Assembly (NCBI GenBank): GCA_024637155.1
Contig: JAGXFR010000024.1
Span: 62,001 to 126,000, forward strand
DNA: 64,000 nucleotides
Origin: Burkholderiaceae bacterium
GTDB taxonomy: Bacteria > Pseudomonadota > Gammaproteobacteria > Burkholderiales > Burkholderiaceae_E
Direction of reading: 5' to 3'
Positions 27,073-37,393 of this stretch are shown here, one piece after another; the first letter of the stretch is position 1, and each line of letters opens with the position of its first letter. The position numbers and the translations under genes were made by a program. The notes under the pieces were generated by a model. It saw nothing but the letters and a program-made list of their open reading frames with translations, searched no databases and had not been told where the DNA came from.

Positions 27073-28170
27073 ATGGGGCAGGACGGCGGGACACAGGACG
27101 GCGCGGCGGCGCTCGACGCGCTGCGACAGGCAATCGACGCGATCGACGACGAGATCGTCGCGCGGCTCAACCGCCGCGCGGCGCTCGCGCGCGAGGTCGG
27201 CGAGCTCAAGCGCAAGACCGACGCGCCGGTCTATCGCCCGGAGCGCGAAGCGCAGATCATCGACCGGCTGCGCGCGAAGAACGCGGGTCCGCTGTCGATC
27301 GCCGCACTCTCGGCGATCTACCTCGAGGTCATCTCCGCCTGCCGTGAAATCGAGCGGCGCCTGCGCGTGGCATTCCTCGGCCCCGAGGGCACCTTCTCGG
27401 AACTCGCGATGTACCGGCACTTCGGGCACGGCATCGACCCGGTGCCGTGCCAGACGATCGACGAGGTATTTCGCGCCACCGAGTCCGGCGCGGCGGATTT
27501 CGGCGTCGTGCCCACCGAGAACTCGACCGAAGGTGCGGTCAGCCGCTCGCTCGACCTGTTCCTGCAGACCCCGCTCAAGATCAGCGGCGAAGTGCTCGTG
27601 GCGGTGCGCCACAACCTGCTCGCGCAGGGCAATTCGCTCGAGGGAATCCAGCGCGTCTGCGCGCACCCGCAGGCGCTCGCACAGTGCAACGCGTGGCTCG
27701 AGCGCCACGCGCACGGACTCGAGCGCGTGGCGGTGGCAAGCAACGCGGAAGGGGCGCAGCTCGCCGCGGCGGATCCGAGCACCGCGGCGATCGCCGGCGA
27801 GGCGGCGGCGGTGCACTACGGTTTGCAGGTGGCGGCAGCCGGCATCCAGGACGATCCGGCCAACCGCACCCGCTTCTCGATCATCGGGCGCCACGAGTGC
27901 ACGCCCTCGGGGCGCGACCAGAGTTCGCTGATTCTCGCGGTGCAGGATCGCCCGGGCGCGATGCATTCGCTGATCGAGCCGCTCGCGCGTCATGGCGTAT
28001 CGATGAAGCGGCTCGAATCACGGCCGGCACGCCAGGGACGCTGGGAATACTATTTCTACATCGACATCGCCGGTCACCAGCACGACCCGGACGTCGCGCC
28101 TGCGCTGGCCGAGTTGCAGCGCAATGCCGCGTTCTACAAGGTGATCGGCTCCTACCCGCGGCTGCCCTGA
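27073..28170 (+). CDS. pheA: Bifunctional chorismate mutase/prephenate dehydratase (P-protein)
   Basis: PheA converts chorismate to prephenate and then to phenylpyruvate for phenylalanine synthesis. Residues ~13-95 form an AroQ-type chorismate mutase (LDALRQAIDAIDDEIVARLNRR). Residues ~95-280 are prephenate dehydratase (FLGPEGTFSELA, PTENSTEGAVSRS, TRFSIIGRHE), and ~290-360 form an ACT domain with LIEPLARHGVSMKRLESRP for feedback by phenylalanine. The ATG has GAGG seven bases upstream; a GTG at 26980 would add 31 residues without family similarity. In related genomes serC lies directly upstream; here the accessory operon does. Confidence 0.95.
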   Translation: MGQDGGTQDGAAALDALRQAIDAIDDEIVARLNRRAALAREVGELKRKTDAPVYRPEREAQIIDRLRAKNAGPLSIAALSAIYLEVISACREIERRLRVAFLGPEGTFSELAMYRHFGHGIDPVPCQTIDEVFRATESGAADFGVVPTENSTEGAVSRSLDLFLQTPLKISGEVLVAVRHNLLAQGNSLEGIQRVCAHPQALAQCNAWLERHAHGLERVAVASNAEGAQLAAADPSTAAIAGEAAAVHYGLQVAAAGIQDDPANRTRFSIIGRHECTPSGRDQSSLILAVQDRPGAMHSLIEPLARHGVSMKRLESRPARQGRWEYYFYIDIAGHQHDPDVAPALAELQRNAAFYKVIGSYPRLP

Positions 28171-28229
28171 GTGTCCGGGCCGCGCACTGCGCGCGGCCGC
28201 GGCACCTTCCCCTGATTGTTCGGAGAACC

Positions 28230-29351
28230 ATGACCATGACCCTGCCCGCGCCCGAGTATGTACGCGCGATCGCCCCCTACCAGGCCGGGAAGCCGATCGG
28301 CGAGCTGGCCCGCGAGTACGGGATCGACCCGCACGCGATCGTCAAGCTCGCGTCCAACGAGAATCCGCTGGGCATGCCGGCCTCGGCGCGCGCCGCGATG
28401 CTCGCCGTGGCGCACGAACTCGGGCGCTATCCGGACGCGAACGGCTTCGACCTGAAGGATGCGCTGGCGCGACGCTACGCGGTGCCGCAGGACTGGATCA
28501 CGCTGGGCAACGGCTCGAACGACATCCTCGAACTGGCCGCGCGCGCGCTGCTCGCCCCCGGCGCCTCTACGGTCTGCGCGCAGTACTCGTTCATCGTGTA
28601 CGCGATGGCGACGCAGGCCGCGGGTGCCCGCGGCATCGTCGTGCCGGCGCGCGACTACGGTCACGACCTGGAAGCGATGGCCGCGGCGATCGAGCCCGAC
28701 ACCGGCATCGTCTTCGTCGCCAACCCGAACAACCCCACCGGAACCTTTCTGCCGGCGGCGCAGGTCGAGGCCTTCCTGCGGCGCGTCCCGCCGCAGACGG
28801 TGGTGGTGCTCGACGAGGCCTACAACGAGTACCTGCCGCCGGAACTGCGCTTCGACTCGACCCGCTGGCTGCGCGAGTTCCCGAATCTGTTGATCTCGCG
28901 CACCTTCTCCAAGGCCTACGGACTCGCCGGATTGCGGATCGGATTCGCTCTCGCGCAGCCGGAGCTCACCGACCTGCTCAATCGGGTGCGCCCGCCCTTC
29001 AACGTCAACGCCGTCGCGCAGGCGGCCGCCGGCGCGGCGCTCGATGACGCGGATTTCCTGCAGCGCACCTACGAAGTGAATCGCCAGGGTCTGGAACAGC
29101 TGGCGCGGGGCTTCGATGCACTCGGGCTCACCTACGTGCCGTCGCTGGCGAATTTCCTGCTGGTGCGCGTGGGTGACGCGGCAGCGGTCAACGAGCGCCT
29201 GCTGCGTGCCGGCGTGATCGTGCGTCCGGTCGCGGGCTACGGGCTCGGCGAGTGGCTGCGGGTCACCGTCGGGCTGGCGCAGGAGAACCAATGTTTCCTT
29301 GACGCGCTCTCCGATGCGTTGGCCCCGCCGGCACCGGGAGCGGCGCGATGA
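28230..29351 (+). CDS. hisC: Histidinol-phosphate aminotransferase
   Basis: The 373-residue PLP-dependent class I/II aminotransferase shows KLASNENPLGMP near the N-terminus, NPNNPTGT for cofactor binding, VVLDEAYNEY, and the Schiff-base Lys in SRTFSKAYGLAGLRIGFA. Between pheA and tyrA, as in many Betaproteobacteria, it may also transaminate phenylpyruvate, 4-hydroxyphenylpyruvate or arogenate in addition to imidazole-acetol phosphate. GGAG stands upstream of ATG 28230; a second ATG two codons on is possible. The stop overlaps tyrA (ATGA). Confidence 0.94.
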   Translation: MTMTLPAPEYVRAIAPYQAGKPIGELAREYGIDPHAIVKLASNENPLGMPASARAAMLAVAHELGRYPDANGFDLKDALARRYAVPQDWITLGNGSNDILELAARALLAPGASTVCAQYSFIVYAMATQAAGARGIVVPARDYGHDLEAMAAAIEPDTGIVFVANPNNPTGTFLPAAQVEAFLRRVPPQTVVVLDEAYNEYLPPELRFDSTRWLREFPNLLISRTFSKAYGLAGLRIGFALAQPELTDLLNRVRPPFNVNAVAQAAAGAALDDADFLQRTYEVNRQGLEQLARGFDALGLTYVPSLANFLLVRVGDAAAVNERLLRAGVIVRPVAGYGLGEWLRVTVGLAQENQCFLDALSDALAPPAPGAAR

Positions 29352-30247
29352 CTTCGCCCGAGACGCATGACCTGGCGGGCGTGTCACCGACCGAACCGAT
29401 CGGGCGGGTCGCGGTCATCGGCACCGGGATGATCGGTTCGTCCTTCGCGGCCGCCCTGCGCGCGCGTTCGCTGGCGACGAGCGTGATTGGTTATGCACCG
29501 GGCGACGACGCCCACCTTGCGCGTGCCGCCGGCCTGCTCGACGAGGTTGCGCCGAGCGTCGCGGAAGCCTGTTCCGAGGCCGATCTGGTGGTGCTCGCCA
29601 ACCCGGTTCCGACCATGCCCGAGGTCTTCGCGCAGGTCGCGATCGGGCTCGGACCCACGGCGATGGTCACGGACTGCGCCAGCACCAAGGGCAGCGTCAT
29701 CACGGCCGCGCGCGCTGCGCTGGGGCCGGCGTTCGAGCGCTATGTTCCCGGTCACCCGATCGCCGGTTCGGAACGCAGCGGCCCCGCAGCCGCGCGCGCG
29801 GATCTGTTCAACGGCAAGCTCTGGCTGCTGTGTCCGGTCGAGGACGCCCAGCGGCGCCTGGCGCGCCGACTCGCCGGCTGGCTGGCCGCGCTGGGCGCGC
29901 GCGTGCAGACGATGGATGCCGTCGCGCATGACGCGCTCTTCGCGGAGTTCTCGCACTGGCCGCACGCGCTGGTGTTCGCGCAGTGCGCGGCGATTGCGCA
30001 GGGCGAGCACGCGGCGCTGGCCGCCGAGTTCAGCGGCGCCGGGCTGCGCGACACCACGCGGATCGGGGCCTCGTCGGCGCAACTGTGGACCGACATCGTG
30101 CTGGACAACCGCCAGGAAGTGCTCGCCTGCGCCCGGCGATTCGAGGAATCCTTGGCGCGCGTCGTCGCGGCCATCGACGCCGCGGATCGCGAGGGCCTTG
30201 TCGCGCTCTTCGAGCAGGCGTCCCGCTGGAGACGCCTCGTCGAGTGA
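29348..30247 (+). CDS. tyrA: Prephenate dehydrogenase
   Basis: This 299-residue NAD(P)-dependent enzyme oxidatively decarboxylates prephenate (or arogenate) in tyrosine synthesis. It has the Rossmann motif VAVIGTGMIGSSFAAAL (residues ~21-37), the segment VTDCASTKGSVITAA, the family signature YVPGHPIAGSERSGP, and HDALFAEFSHWPHALVF with a catalytic-region His. No chorismate mutase or ACT domain is present, the usual betaproteobacterial form. Translationally coupled to hisC. Confidence 0.94.
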   Translation: MTSPETHDLAGVSPTEPIGRVAVIGTGMIGSSFAAALRARSLATSVIGYAPGDDAHLARAAGLLDEVAPSVAEACSEADLVVLANPVPTMPEVFAQVAIGLGPTAMVTDCASTKGSVITAARAALGPAFERYVPGHPIAGSERSGPAAARADLFNGKLWLLCPVEDAQRRLARRLAGWLAALGARVQTMDAVAHDALFAEFSHWPHALVFAQCAAIAQGEHAALAAEFSGAGLRDTTRIGASSAQLWTDIVLDNRQEVLACARRFEESLARVVAAIDAADREGLVALFEQASRWRRLVE

Positions 30248-30308
30248 GCCACCCCGCCACGCCCTCGCCGCCAGCGAGCCCCACCCCATCGCCGAGACAC
30301 GCCACCTG

Positions 30309-31655
30309 ATGAATGCTCCGACCCACCCCCCGCGCAGCTTTCGCGTCGAACCCGGCGGCCGCCTGAGCGGGCGGCTGCGCGTCCCCGGCGACAAGTCGAT
30401 CTCGCACCGTTCGGTGATCCTCGGGGCGCTGGCCGACGGGGTCACCCGCGTCACCGGATTTCTGGAAGGCGCCGACGCGCTCTCGACGCGCGATGCCTTG
30501 CGTGCCCTGGGCGCGCACATCGAAGGTCCCGACCACGGGGTGCTGCGCATCCAGGGGGTCGGGGTCGACGGCCTGCGCGCCGCTCCGGGGGCGATCGACT
30601 GCGGCAACGCGGGTACCGCGATGCGCCTGCTCATCGGACTGCTCAGCGGCCAGCCCTTTGCCAGCGTGCTGGTGGGCGACGAGAGCCTCACCCGGCGACC
30701 GATGCGCCGCGTCGTCGACCCGCTTGCGCTCATGGGCGCGCGCATCGAAACCCGCGACGGTTGTCCGCCGGTGCACGTCTTTGCGGCCCCGGGCGGGCTG
30801 CGCGCGATCCGCTACGAGATGGCCATTGCGAGTGCACAGGTGAAGTCGGCCCTGCTGCTGGCCGGCCTCTATGCCGCGGGCACCACCGAAGTGCGCGAAC
30901 CGGCGCCGACGCGCGACCACACCGAGCGCATGCTCGGCGGCTTCGGCGTGCGCATTGCGCGCGACGGCCCCTGGGCGCGGCTGGACGGCGGACAGCGGCT
31001 GCGCGCCACCGACATCGACGTTCCGGGCGATATCTCGTCGGCGGCGTTCTTCCTGGTCGGCGCGTCGATCGCGGAGGGCTCCGACCTGACGCTCGAGCAC
31101 GTGGGCGTCAATCCGACGCGTACCGGCGTGCTCGACATCCTGCGCGCGATGGGGGCGGACATCACGCTCGAGCGCGAGCGCGAGGTGGGCGGCGAACCGG
31201 TGGCCGACCTGCGGGTGCGCGGCGCGCGCCTGCGCGGCATCGAGGTCCCGCCCGAGTGGGTGCCGCTGGCGATCGACGAGTTTCCGGCGATCTTCGTGGC
31301 GGCGGCCTGCGCGCACGGGCGCACGGTGGTGACCGGGGCCGAGGAACTGCGGGTCAAGGAGTCCGACCGTATCGCGGCGATGGCCGAGGGACTGTGTGCG
31401 CTGGGCGCGGATGCCCGGGCGACGGCCGACGGCATGGTGATCGAGGGGCGCGGCGACGAGCACACGCCGTTTCGCGGCGCGCGCCTGGCCTCGCGTGGCG
31501 ACCACCGGATCGCGATGGCGCTGTCGCTGGCGGCGCTGCGCTGCACGGGTGAGATCACGGTCGACGACACCGCCAACGTGGCCACCTCGTTCCCCGATTT
31601 CGTTGCACTGGCGCGGCGTTCCGGGCTCGGGGTCAGCGAGATCGGTTCGGCATGA
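30309..31655 (+). CDS. aroA: 3-phosphoshikimate 1-carboxyvinyltransferase (EPSP synthase)
   Basis: AroA joins shikimate-3-phosphate and phosphoenolpyruvate in the shikimate pathway. The 448-residue protein has [50 protein letters not shown] and [13 protein letters not shown], all substrate-binding segments of the family; GNAGTA with Ala at the sixth position rather than Gly is the variant seen in class II-like enzymes as well as some class I members. The frame is open through tyrA, but the ATG at 30309 begins the homology. The stop overlaps cmk (ATGA). Confidence 0.95.
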   Translation: MNAPTHPPRSFRVEPGGRLSGRLRVPGDKSISHRSVILGALADGVTRVTGFLEGADALSTRDALRALGAHIEGPDHGVLRIQGVGVDGLRAAPGAIDCGNAGTAMRLLIGLLSGQPFASVLVGDESLTRRPMRRVVDPLALMGARIETRDGCPPVHVFAAPGGLRAIRYEMAIASAQVKSALLLAGLYAAGTTEVREPAPTRDHTERMLGGFGVRIARDGPWARLDGGQRLRATDIDVPGDISSAAFFLVGASIAEGSDLTLEHVGVNPTRTGVLDILRAMGADITLEREREVGGEPVADLRVRGARLRGIEVPPEWVPLAIDEFPAIFVAAACAHGRTVVTGAEELRVKESDRIAAMAEGLCALGADARATADGMVIEGRGDEHTPFRGARLASRGDHRIAMALSLAALRCTGEITVDDTANVATSFPDFVALARRSGLGVSEIGSA

Positions 31656-32356
31656 CTGCGCCCGCGGGGGCTCTCGAGGCCGGTGATCCGAACGCCGGTC
31701 TGGCTCCGGTGATCGCGATCGACGGCCCCACCGCCTCCGGGAAGGGGGAGATCGCGCAGCGGGTCGCGGCCCGGCTCGGCTGGCACTATCTCGACTCGGG
31801 GGCGCTCTACCGGCTCACCGCGCTCGCCGCGCTGCGCGCGGGCGCTGCGCTCGACGACGAGGCGACGATCGCGGCTCTCGCGCGTGCGCTGCCGGTGCGC
31901 TTCTCCGGAGAGCGTGTGGAACTCGCCGGGGAGGACGTCAGCAAGGACATCCGGGCCCCGGAAGTGGGTGGCGCGGCGTCACGGATCGCCACGATGGCTG
32001 CGCTGCGCGCGGCGCTCAGTGCCCTTCAGCAGGGTTTTCGGCAGCCGCCGGGCCTGGTCGCCGACGGGCGCGACATGGGGACCGTCGTCTTTCCGGATGC
32101 TCTGATTAAGGTGTTTCTGACCGCGAGTCCGGAGTGTCGCGCGGAACGAAGGCATAAACAGTTGATAGCAAAGGGTTTTTCTGCTACGCTGCCAAGCCTT
32201 TTGCGGGAGCTTCGCGAACGCGATGCACGCGACTCAAATCGCGCGCATGCGCCGCTCCGCCCCGCGCAGGGGGCGCTGGTGGTTAATTCGACGCACCTGA
32301 CGATCGAGGAAGTGGTCGATCGCATCGTGCGCGAATACCGTCGGCGCGACGGCTGA
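31652..32356 (+). CDS. cmk: Cytidylate kinase
   Basis: Cmk phosphorylates CMP and dCMP. The 234-residue protein has the P-loop [50 protein letters not shown] and [10 protein letters not shown] with the lid arginines. [14 protein letters not shown] near the C-terminus is the usual nucleotide-binding segment. Coupled to aroA and upstream of rpsA, the usual order in proteobacteria. Confidence 0.95.
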   Translation: MTAPAGALEAGDPNAGLAPVIAIDGPTASGKGEIAQRVAARLGWHYLDSGALYRLTALAALRAGAALDDEATIAALARALPVRFSGERVELAGEDVSKDIRAPEVGGAASRIATMAALRAALSALQQGFRQPPGLVADGRDMGTVVFPDALIKVFLTASPECRAERRHKQLIAKGFSATLPSLLRELRERDARDSNRAHAPLRPAQGALVVNSTHLTIEEVVDRIVREYRRRDG

Positions 32357-32468
32357 GACCGGACGGCCGCCGCAGTGCATGAGGCTGCGGCAGGGGGTCG
32401 TTCTCGGCTTTGTTCAAGGGGTCCGGTACGGGCGTATCGGACGTAAACGCAACTCCGCCGGGTTGCCG

Positions 32469-32488
32469 TGACCGGAATGCTCCGGTCA
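32469..32488 (+). promoter_or_regulatory. Hairpin in the rpsA leader
   Basis: TGACCGG (32469-32475) and CCGGTCA (32482-32488) form a perfect 7-bp stem with loop AATGCT. It has no T tract, so it is not a standard terminator. A candidate in-frame ATG (32477) lies in the loop. Ribosomal protein S1 represses its own translation in E. coli through leader hairpins, so a similar role is possible here. Confidence 0.4.
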
Positions 32489-32524
32489 GAAAGGCACTTC
32501 GGCGTGCTTATTGGAACCACTGAA

Positions 32525-34255
32525 TTGGCCACCGCAACCACCATCGAAAGCAGCATCGAAAAAGACAGTTTTGCCGCACTCTTTGAGGAATCGCTCAAGC
32601 GTCAGGAGATGCGTTCCGGCGAGGTCATCACCGCCGAAGTCCTGCGCATCGACCGCAACCACGTCGTCGTGAGCGCCGGACTCAAATCCGAAAGTTTCAT
32701 CCCGATCGAGGAATTCCACGACGATCGCGGCCAGCTGGACGTCGCGATCGGTGATTTCGTCCCCGTCGCGATCGACGCTGTCGAGGACGGCTTTGGCGAG
32801 ACCAAGCTCTCGCGCGACCGGGCCAAGCGCCTGACCGCGTGGATCAACCTGGAGAAGGCGCTCGAGACGGGCGATCTGGTCGAAGGGACGATCACCGGCA
32901 AGGTCAAGGGCGGCCTCACGGTCATGACCAACGGAATTCGCGCCTTCCTGCCCGGCTCGCTGATCGACATGCGTCCCGTCAAGGACACGACGCCCTTCGA
33001 GGGCAAGACTTTCGAGTTCAAGGTCATCAAGCTGGACCGCAAGCGCAACAACGTCGTGATGTCGCGCCGTGCGGTGATCGAACTGAGCCAGGGCGAAGAG
33101 CGCCAGAAGCTGCTCGAGAACCTGGTGGAAGGAGCGATCGTCAACGGCGTGGTCAAGAACATCACGGACTACGGCGCGTTCGTCGACCTCGGCGGTATCG
33201 ACGGCCTGCTGCACATCACCGACATGGCATGGCGGCGCGTCCGGCACCCGTCGGAAGTGGTTCAGGTCGGCCAGGAACTCACCGCCAAAGTGCTCAAGTT
33301 CGACCAGGAGAAGAATCGCGTCTCGCTGGGCATCAAGCAGCTGGGCGATGACCCCTGGGTCGGGATCGGCCGACGCTATCCGCAGGGCACGCGGATGTTC
33401 GGCAAGGTCACCAACATCACCGACTACGGCTCGTTCGTCGAGATCGAGCCGGGCATCGAGGGACTGGTGCACGTCTCGGAAATGGACTGGACCAACAAGA
33501 ACGTCAACCCCGGCAAGGTGGTTGCGCTCAACGACGAGGTCGAGGTGATGGTCCTCGAGATCGACGAAGAACGCCGCCGCATTTCGCTCGGCATGAAGCA
33601 ATGCCGCCCGAATCCGTGGGAGGACTTCGCCGACAATCACCGCAAAGGCGACACCGTGGCGGGCACGATCAAGTCGATCACCGACTTCGGCGTGTTCATC
33701 GGTCTGACCGGCGGGATCGACGGTCTCGTGCATCTGTCGGACCTGTCGTGGAACAAGCCCGGCGAGGAAGCGGTGCGCGACTTCAAGAAGGGCGACGAGG
33801 TCTCGGCCGTGGTGCTGGCGATCGACACCGAGCGCGAGCGCATCTCGCTGGGCGTCAAGCAGCTCGAGGGCGACCCGTTCAACAACTACGCCGCGATGCA
33901 CGAGAAGGGCGCGATTGTCCGCGGGACGATTCGCGCGGTCGATGCGAAGGGCGCGGTGGTGGAGCTGGGGGGAGACCTCGAGGGCTACCTGCGCGCATCC
34001 GAGATCTCGCGTGACCGGGTGGAAGATGCCCGGGTCCACCTGAAGGAAGGCACCGAGATTGAAGCGATGGTGATCAACATCGACCGGAAGAATCGCTCGG
34101 TCAGTCTTTCGCTCAAGGCGAAGGAGAACGTCGAGACGGCCGAGTCGATGCAGCGCATCCAGGCCGAAAGCGGGGCTTCGAGCGGGACTACCAATCTGGG
34201 CGCACTGCTGCGGGCGAAGCTCGACAGCGGCGGCGACGGCGAAAGCTCGAAGTAA
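32525..34255 (+). CDS. rpsA: 30S ribosomal protein S1
   Basis: S1 binds mRNA and helps unfold it on the 30S subunit. The ~576-residue protein contains six S1/OB repeats, recognisable by recurring [22 protein letters not shown]-like segments and [19 protein letters not shown]-like ends. The family start [24 protein letters not shown] is present. No ATG lies at the expected place. TTG at 32525 (reading [17 protein letters not shown]) fits best; GTG 32504 and ATG 32477 are longer alternatives, the latter inside a hairpin loop. Confidence 0.95.
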   Translation: MATATTIESSIEKDSFAALFEESLKRQEMRSGEVITAEVLRIDRNHVVVSAGLKSESFIPIEEFHDDRGQLDVAIGDFVPVAIDAVEDGFGETKLSRDRAKRLTAWINLEKALETGDLVEGTITGKVKGGLTVMTNGIRAFLPGSLIDMRPVKDTTPFEGKTFEFKVIKLDRKRNNVVMSRRAVIELSQGEERQKLLENLVEGAIVNGVVKNITDYGAFVDLGGIDGLLHITDMAWRRVRHPSEVVQVGQELTAKVLKFDQEKNRVSLGIKQLGDDPWVGIGRRYPQGTRMFGKVTNITDYGSFVEIEPGIEGLVHVSEMDWTNKNVNPGKVVALNDEVEVMVLEIDEERRRISLGMKQCRPNPWEDFADNHRKGDTVAGTIKSITDFGVFIGLTGGIDGLVHLSDLSWNKPGEEAVRDFKKGDEVSAVVLAIDTERERISLGVKQLEGDPFNNYAAMHEKGAIVRGTIRAVDAKGAVVELGGDLEGYLRASEISRDRVEDARVHLKEGTEIEAMVINIDRKNRSVSLSLKAKENVETAESMQRIQAESGASSGTTNLGALLRAKLDSGGDGESSK

Positions 34256-34339
34256 CGCGGTCAGCAGCGAACGGGCGGGGGGCGGCGAGTGATGGATGAT
34301 CGTCTCGGATCGAAGGTCGCAGCGGGTGAAGCGCCCACG

Positions 34340-34639
34340 ATGACCAAGTCGGAGCTGATTGAAAGGCTCGCCGACCACTACCCGCAGCTCGTCGCGAAGG
34401 ATGCGGAGTTCGCGGTGCGTACCATTCTCGAGGCGATGGCCAGGACGTTGACGCAGGGTCATCGCATCGAGATTCGCGGGTTCGGCAGCTTTGCGCTGTC
34501 GAGCCGACCGCCGCGGGTCGGGCGCAATCCCAAGTCGGGTGAGAAAGTGATGGTGCCCGAGAAGCGGGTTCCGCACTTCAAGCCCGGCAAGGATCTTCGC
34601 GAACGCGTCGATTCCGGGCCGAAAGCTACATCGAACTGA
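34340..34639 (+). CDS. ihfB: Integration host factor subunit beta
   Basis: A 99-residue DNA-bending protein of the HU/IHF family, starting [20 protein letters not shown]. The DNA-intercalating arm is visible as [20 protein letters not shown], and [12 protein letters not shown] is the core beta motif. It pairs with IhfA, encoded elsewhere. Location directly after rpsA is conserved. The frame extends 17 codons upstream, but the internal ATG starts the conserved sequence. Confidence 0.95.
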   Translation: MTKSELIERLADHYPQLVAKDAEFAVRTILEAMARTLTQGHRIEIRGFGSFALSSRPPRVGRNPKSGEKVMVPEKRVPHFKPGKDLRERVDSGPKATSN

Positions 34640-34671
34640 ACGATCGGGGCACGGCCCCGGTGGAGTGAACG

Positions 34672-34998
34672 ATGCGTGTGCTGACCTGGATCTTCAATTT
34701 CGCGCTGTTTCTGGTGGCATTGGGCTTTGCGGTCTCGAACACCCAGATCACGGATCTGCGTTTTCTGCCCGTGGGTGCGGATGTCGTCTGGAGCGCACCG
34801 CTGGTGGTGTTCCTGGTCGTGTTCTTTGCCGCGGGTGTGGTGATCGGACTGCTGGTGGGGGTTCCGACTTACTTCCGGAACCGTCGCGAGATTTCACGGC
34901 TGCGCAAGGAAATCAAACTGGCGAGTCGCGCACAACAGTCGGCGCCGGTCGAACCGCTTGCCGACGTGGCGATCCCGCCGGCGCGGCTCGGCGGCTGA
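34672..34998 (+). CDS. lapA: LapA-family inner-membrane protein
   Basis: The 108-residue protein has two membrane segments (VLTWIFNFALFLVALGFAV and LVVFLVVFFAAGVVIGLLVG) and a cytoplasmic coiled segment RNRREISRLRKEIKL, the plan of LapA (DUF1049). In E. coli LapA works with LapB in regulating lipopolysaccharide synthesis through FtsH and LpxC. lapB follows after 27 bp. Confidence 0.9.
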   Translation: MRVLTWIFNFALFLVALGFAVSNTQITDLRFLPVGADVVWSAPLVVFLVVFFAAGVVIGLLVGVPTYFRNRREISRLRKEIKLASRAQQSAPVEPLADVAIPPARLGG

Positions 34999-35025
34999 TC
35001 CCAGCCGCGCCGCCGAGTCCATCGA

Positions 35026-36234
35026 ATGGACTTCGACGTCTGGTGGCTGCTCGCGGTTCCGCTGTTCTTCGGTGCCGGATGGATGGCAGCGCGTGCGGAA
35101 GGGCGTGCGTCGCGCTCGCGCACGGGCACACTTCCGGCCGCCTATTTCAAGGGATTGAACTTCCTGCTCAGTGAACAGCACGACGACGCGATCGACGCGT
35201 TCGTCGATCTGGTGCGCATCGAGCCGGAGACCGTGGAACTGCATTTCGCGCTGGGGAACCTGTTTCGCAGCCGGGGCGAAACCGACCGGGCGATCCGGGT
35301 GCACCAGAACCTCGTGGGTCGCAGCGACCTCGACGCCGAGCAGCGCGTCCGCGCGCTCGATGAACTCGGGCTGGACTACCTGAAGGCCGGTCTGATCGAC
35401 CGTGCGGAGGAGACCTTCCGTCGCCTGGAGGGGTCGTCGCGCGAGGCGAATGCCATCGAACATCGGCTGCAGATCGCCCAGATGGTGCGGGACTGGCCGC
35501 TGGCGATCGAGCTTGCGCAACAACTCCAGCGGGACCCCGATGTCTCGCGCGCGCGCGAGATCACGCACTTTCACTGCGAACTGGCGCAGCTGGCGCTCGA
35601 GCGCGCGGCGGGAGAAGGGGCAGGCAGCGTGCGTGCCGGTGTGCTCGGGGATGCCCGCGCGGCGCTCGACGCCGCGCGCCAGGTCGACCCCGCGCACCCA
35701 CGCTCCTGGCTGCTGCGCGGACGGCTTGCCGAACTCGAAGGAGACCCGGCGGCCACCCTGGCGGCCTGGCAGACCATGGCGCGCATCGGACCTGACTATC
35801 TCGCGCTGATCGCCCCGGAGTTCATCGCTGCACACGAGGCACTCGGGCGAGTGAACGAGGCGATCGGACAGCTCGAAACCGTTGCGGCGAAACACCCTTC
35901 GGTCGACGTGTTCCGCGCCGTTCTCGACGCACGCCTGAGGCGGGACGGCGCACACGCCGCACTGGGCTGGGCGGAGACTGCGCTGCAGGCGGCGCCGTCG
36001 CTCCTCGGACTGGATCGGGTGGCGGAACTGCGGCTCGCCGAAGGTGCGCAGGCGCCGCTGCGTCGCGAAACCGAACTCACCCGCACGGCGCTGCAGGCGC
36101 AGGTGCGCAGGCTCTCGCGTTACCAGTGCGGACACTGCGGATTCAAGGCGCGCCGATTCTACTGGCAGTGTCCAGGGTGCAACCGCTGGGACGCGTATGC
36201 GCCGCGGCGCAGCGAGGAACTCGAGCGTGGCTGA
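35026..36234 (+). CDS. lapB: Lipopolysaccharide assembly protein LapB (TPR protein with rubredoxin-like metal site)
   Basis: The 402-residue protein has an N-terminal membrane anchor (DVWWLLAVPLFFGAGWMAA), a long series of TPR helices, and a C-terminal rubredoxin-like domain with two CxxC pairs (CGHCGFKARRFYWQCPGCNRWD, written here as CGHCG near residue 367 and CPGC near 383). LapB brings LpxC to the FtsH protease and so sets the LPS to phospholipid balance. Next to lapA and ahead of polysaccharide genes, as in other proteobacteria. Confidence 0.94.
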   Translation: MDFDVWWLLAVPLFFGAGWMAARAEGRASRSRTGTLPAAYFKGLNFLLSEQHDDAIDAFVDLVRIEPETVELHFALGNLFRSRGETDRAIRVHQNLVGRSDLDAEQRVRALDELGLDYLKAGLIDRAEETFRRLEGSSREANAIEHRLQIAQMVRDWPLAIELAQQLQRDPDVSRAREITHFHCELAQLALERAAGEGAGSVRAGVLGDARAALDAARQVDPAHPRSWLLRGRLAELEGDPAATLAAWQTMARIGPDYLALIAPEFIAAHEALGRVNEAIGQLETVAAKHPSVDVFRAVLDARLRRDGAHAALGWAETALQAAPSLLGLDRVAELRLAEGAQAPLRRETELTRTALQAQVRRLSRYQCGHCGFKARRFYWQCPGCNRWDAYAPRRSEELERG

Positions 36235-36264
36235 GCGGCGGCATTGCGGCGGATGGGGAACCGG

Positions 36265-37338
36265 ATGAGAATTCTCGTGACCGGCGGCGCCGGGTTCATC
36301 GGCAGCGCGGTCATCCGCCACCTGATCGGCGCCACCGAACATGCGGTGATCAACGTCGACAAGCTGACCTATGCGGGCAACCTGGAGTCACTCGCCGCGG
36401 TGAGCGACGACCCGCGCTACGCGTTCGAACACGCCGACATCTGCGACCGGGAAGCACTGGCGCGCATCTTCGCCGCGCATCGGCCCGACGCCGTGATGCA
36501 CCTCGCGGCCGAGAGCCATGTCGATCGTTCGATCGACGGCCCGGGCGACTTCATCCAGACCAACATCGTCGGCACCTACACGCTGCTGGAGGCGGCTCGC
36601 GCGCACTGGCTGGCGCTCGCGGGTGCGGAACGGGCGCGATTTCGCTTCCACCACGTGAGCACCGACGAGGTCTACGGAGACCTGCACGGCAGCGACGATC
36701 TCTTCACCGAATCCACCCCCTACGAGCCGAGCAGTCCCTACTCCGCGAGCAAGGCCGCGAGCGATCATCTGGTGCGCGCCTGGCAGCGCACCTACGGGTT
36801 GCCGACGCTGGTGACCAATTGCTCGAACAACTACGGACCCTGCCATTTCCCGGAAAAGCTCATTCCCCACATGATCCTCAACGCCCTGCACGGCAAGCCC
36901 CTGCCGGTCTACGGCAACGGGAATCAGGTGCGCGACTGGCTCTACGTGGAGGATCATGCGCGCGCGCTCGTCGTGGTTCTGGTCAACGGGAAGCTCGGCG
37001 AGACCTACAACATCGGCGGACACAACGAGCAGCGCAACATCGAGGTGGTCGAGGCGATCTGCGCGCTGCTCGAGGAACTCGCCCCCGAGCGCAAGGTGCC
37101 GGGGCTTGCGCGCTACCGCGATCTCATCACCCATGTGAAGGATCGGCCGGGACACGACGCTCGCTACGCGATCGATGCGGGCAAGATGCGGCGCGAACTC
37201 GGGTGGCATCCCGACGAGACCTTTCCGTCCGGCCTGCGCAAGACGGTGCAGTGGTATCTCGCCAACGAGGGCTGGTGGGGCCGCGTGCTCAGCGGCGCCT
37301 ACCGGCTCGAACGCATCGGTGCGGGGGGCGCGGCGTGA
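36265..37338 (+). CDS. rfbB: dTDP-glucose 4,6-dehydratase
   Basis: RfbB performs the second step of dTDP-L-rhamnose synthesis. The 357-residue extended SDR has the NAD motif TGGAGFIGS (6-14), [19 protein letters not shown], the catalytic Thr-Asp-Glu in [11 protein letters not shown] and Tyr-x3-Lys in [12 protein letters not shown]. The ATG at 36265 starts the homology; an upstream ATG at 36244 would add seven residues. rfbD follows after 55 bp, but rfbA and rfbC are not in the window. Confidence 0.95.
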   Translation: MRILVTGGAGFIGSAVIRHLIGATEHAVINVDKLTYAGNLESLAAVSDDPRYAFEHADICDREALARIFAAHRPDAVMHLAAESHVDRSIDGPGDFIQTNIVGTYTLLEAARAHWLALAGAERARFRFHHVSTDEVYGDLHGSDDLFTESTPYEPSSPYSASKAASDHLVRAWQRTYGLPTLVTNCSNNYGPCHFPEKLIPHMILNALHGKPLPVYGNGNQVRDWLYVEDHARALVVVLVNGKLGETYNIGGHNEQRNIEVVEAICALLEELAPERKVPGLARYRDLITHVKDRPGHDARYAIDAGKMRRELGWHPDETFPSGLRKTVQWYLANEGWWGRVLSGAYRLERIGAGGAA

Positions 37339-37393
37339 GACCTTCGTCGTGGCCCGCCCGGTGCGCGCGCCTTCGCTCGGGTGAGGTGCGGGG

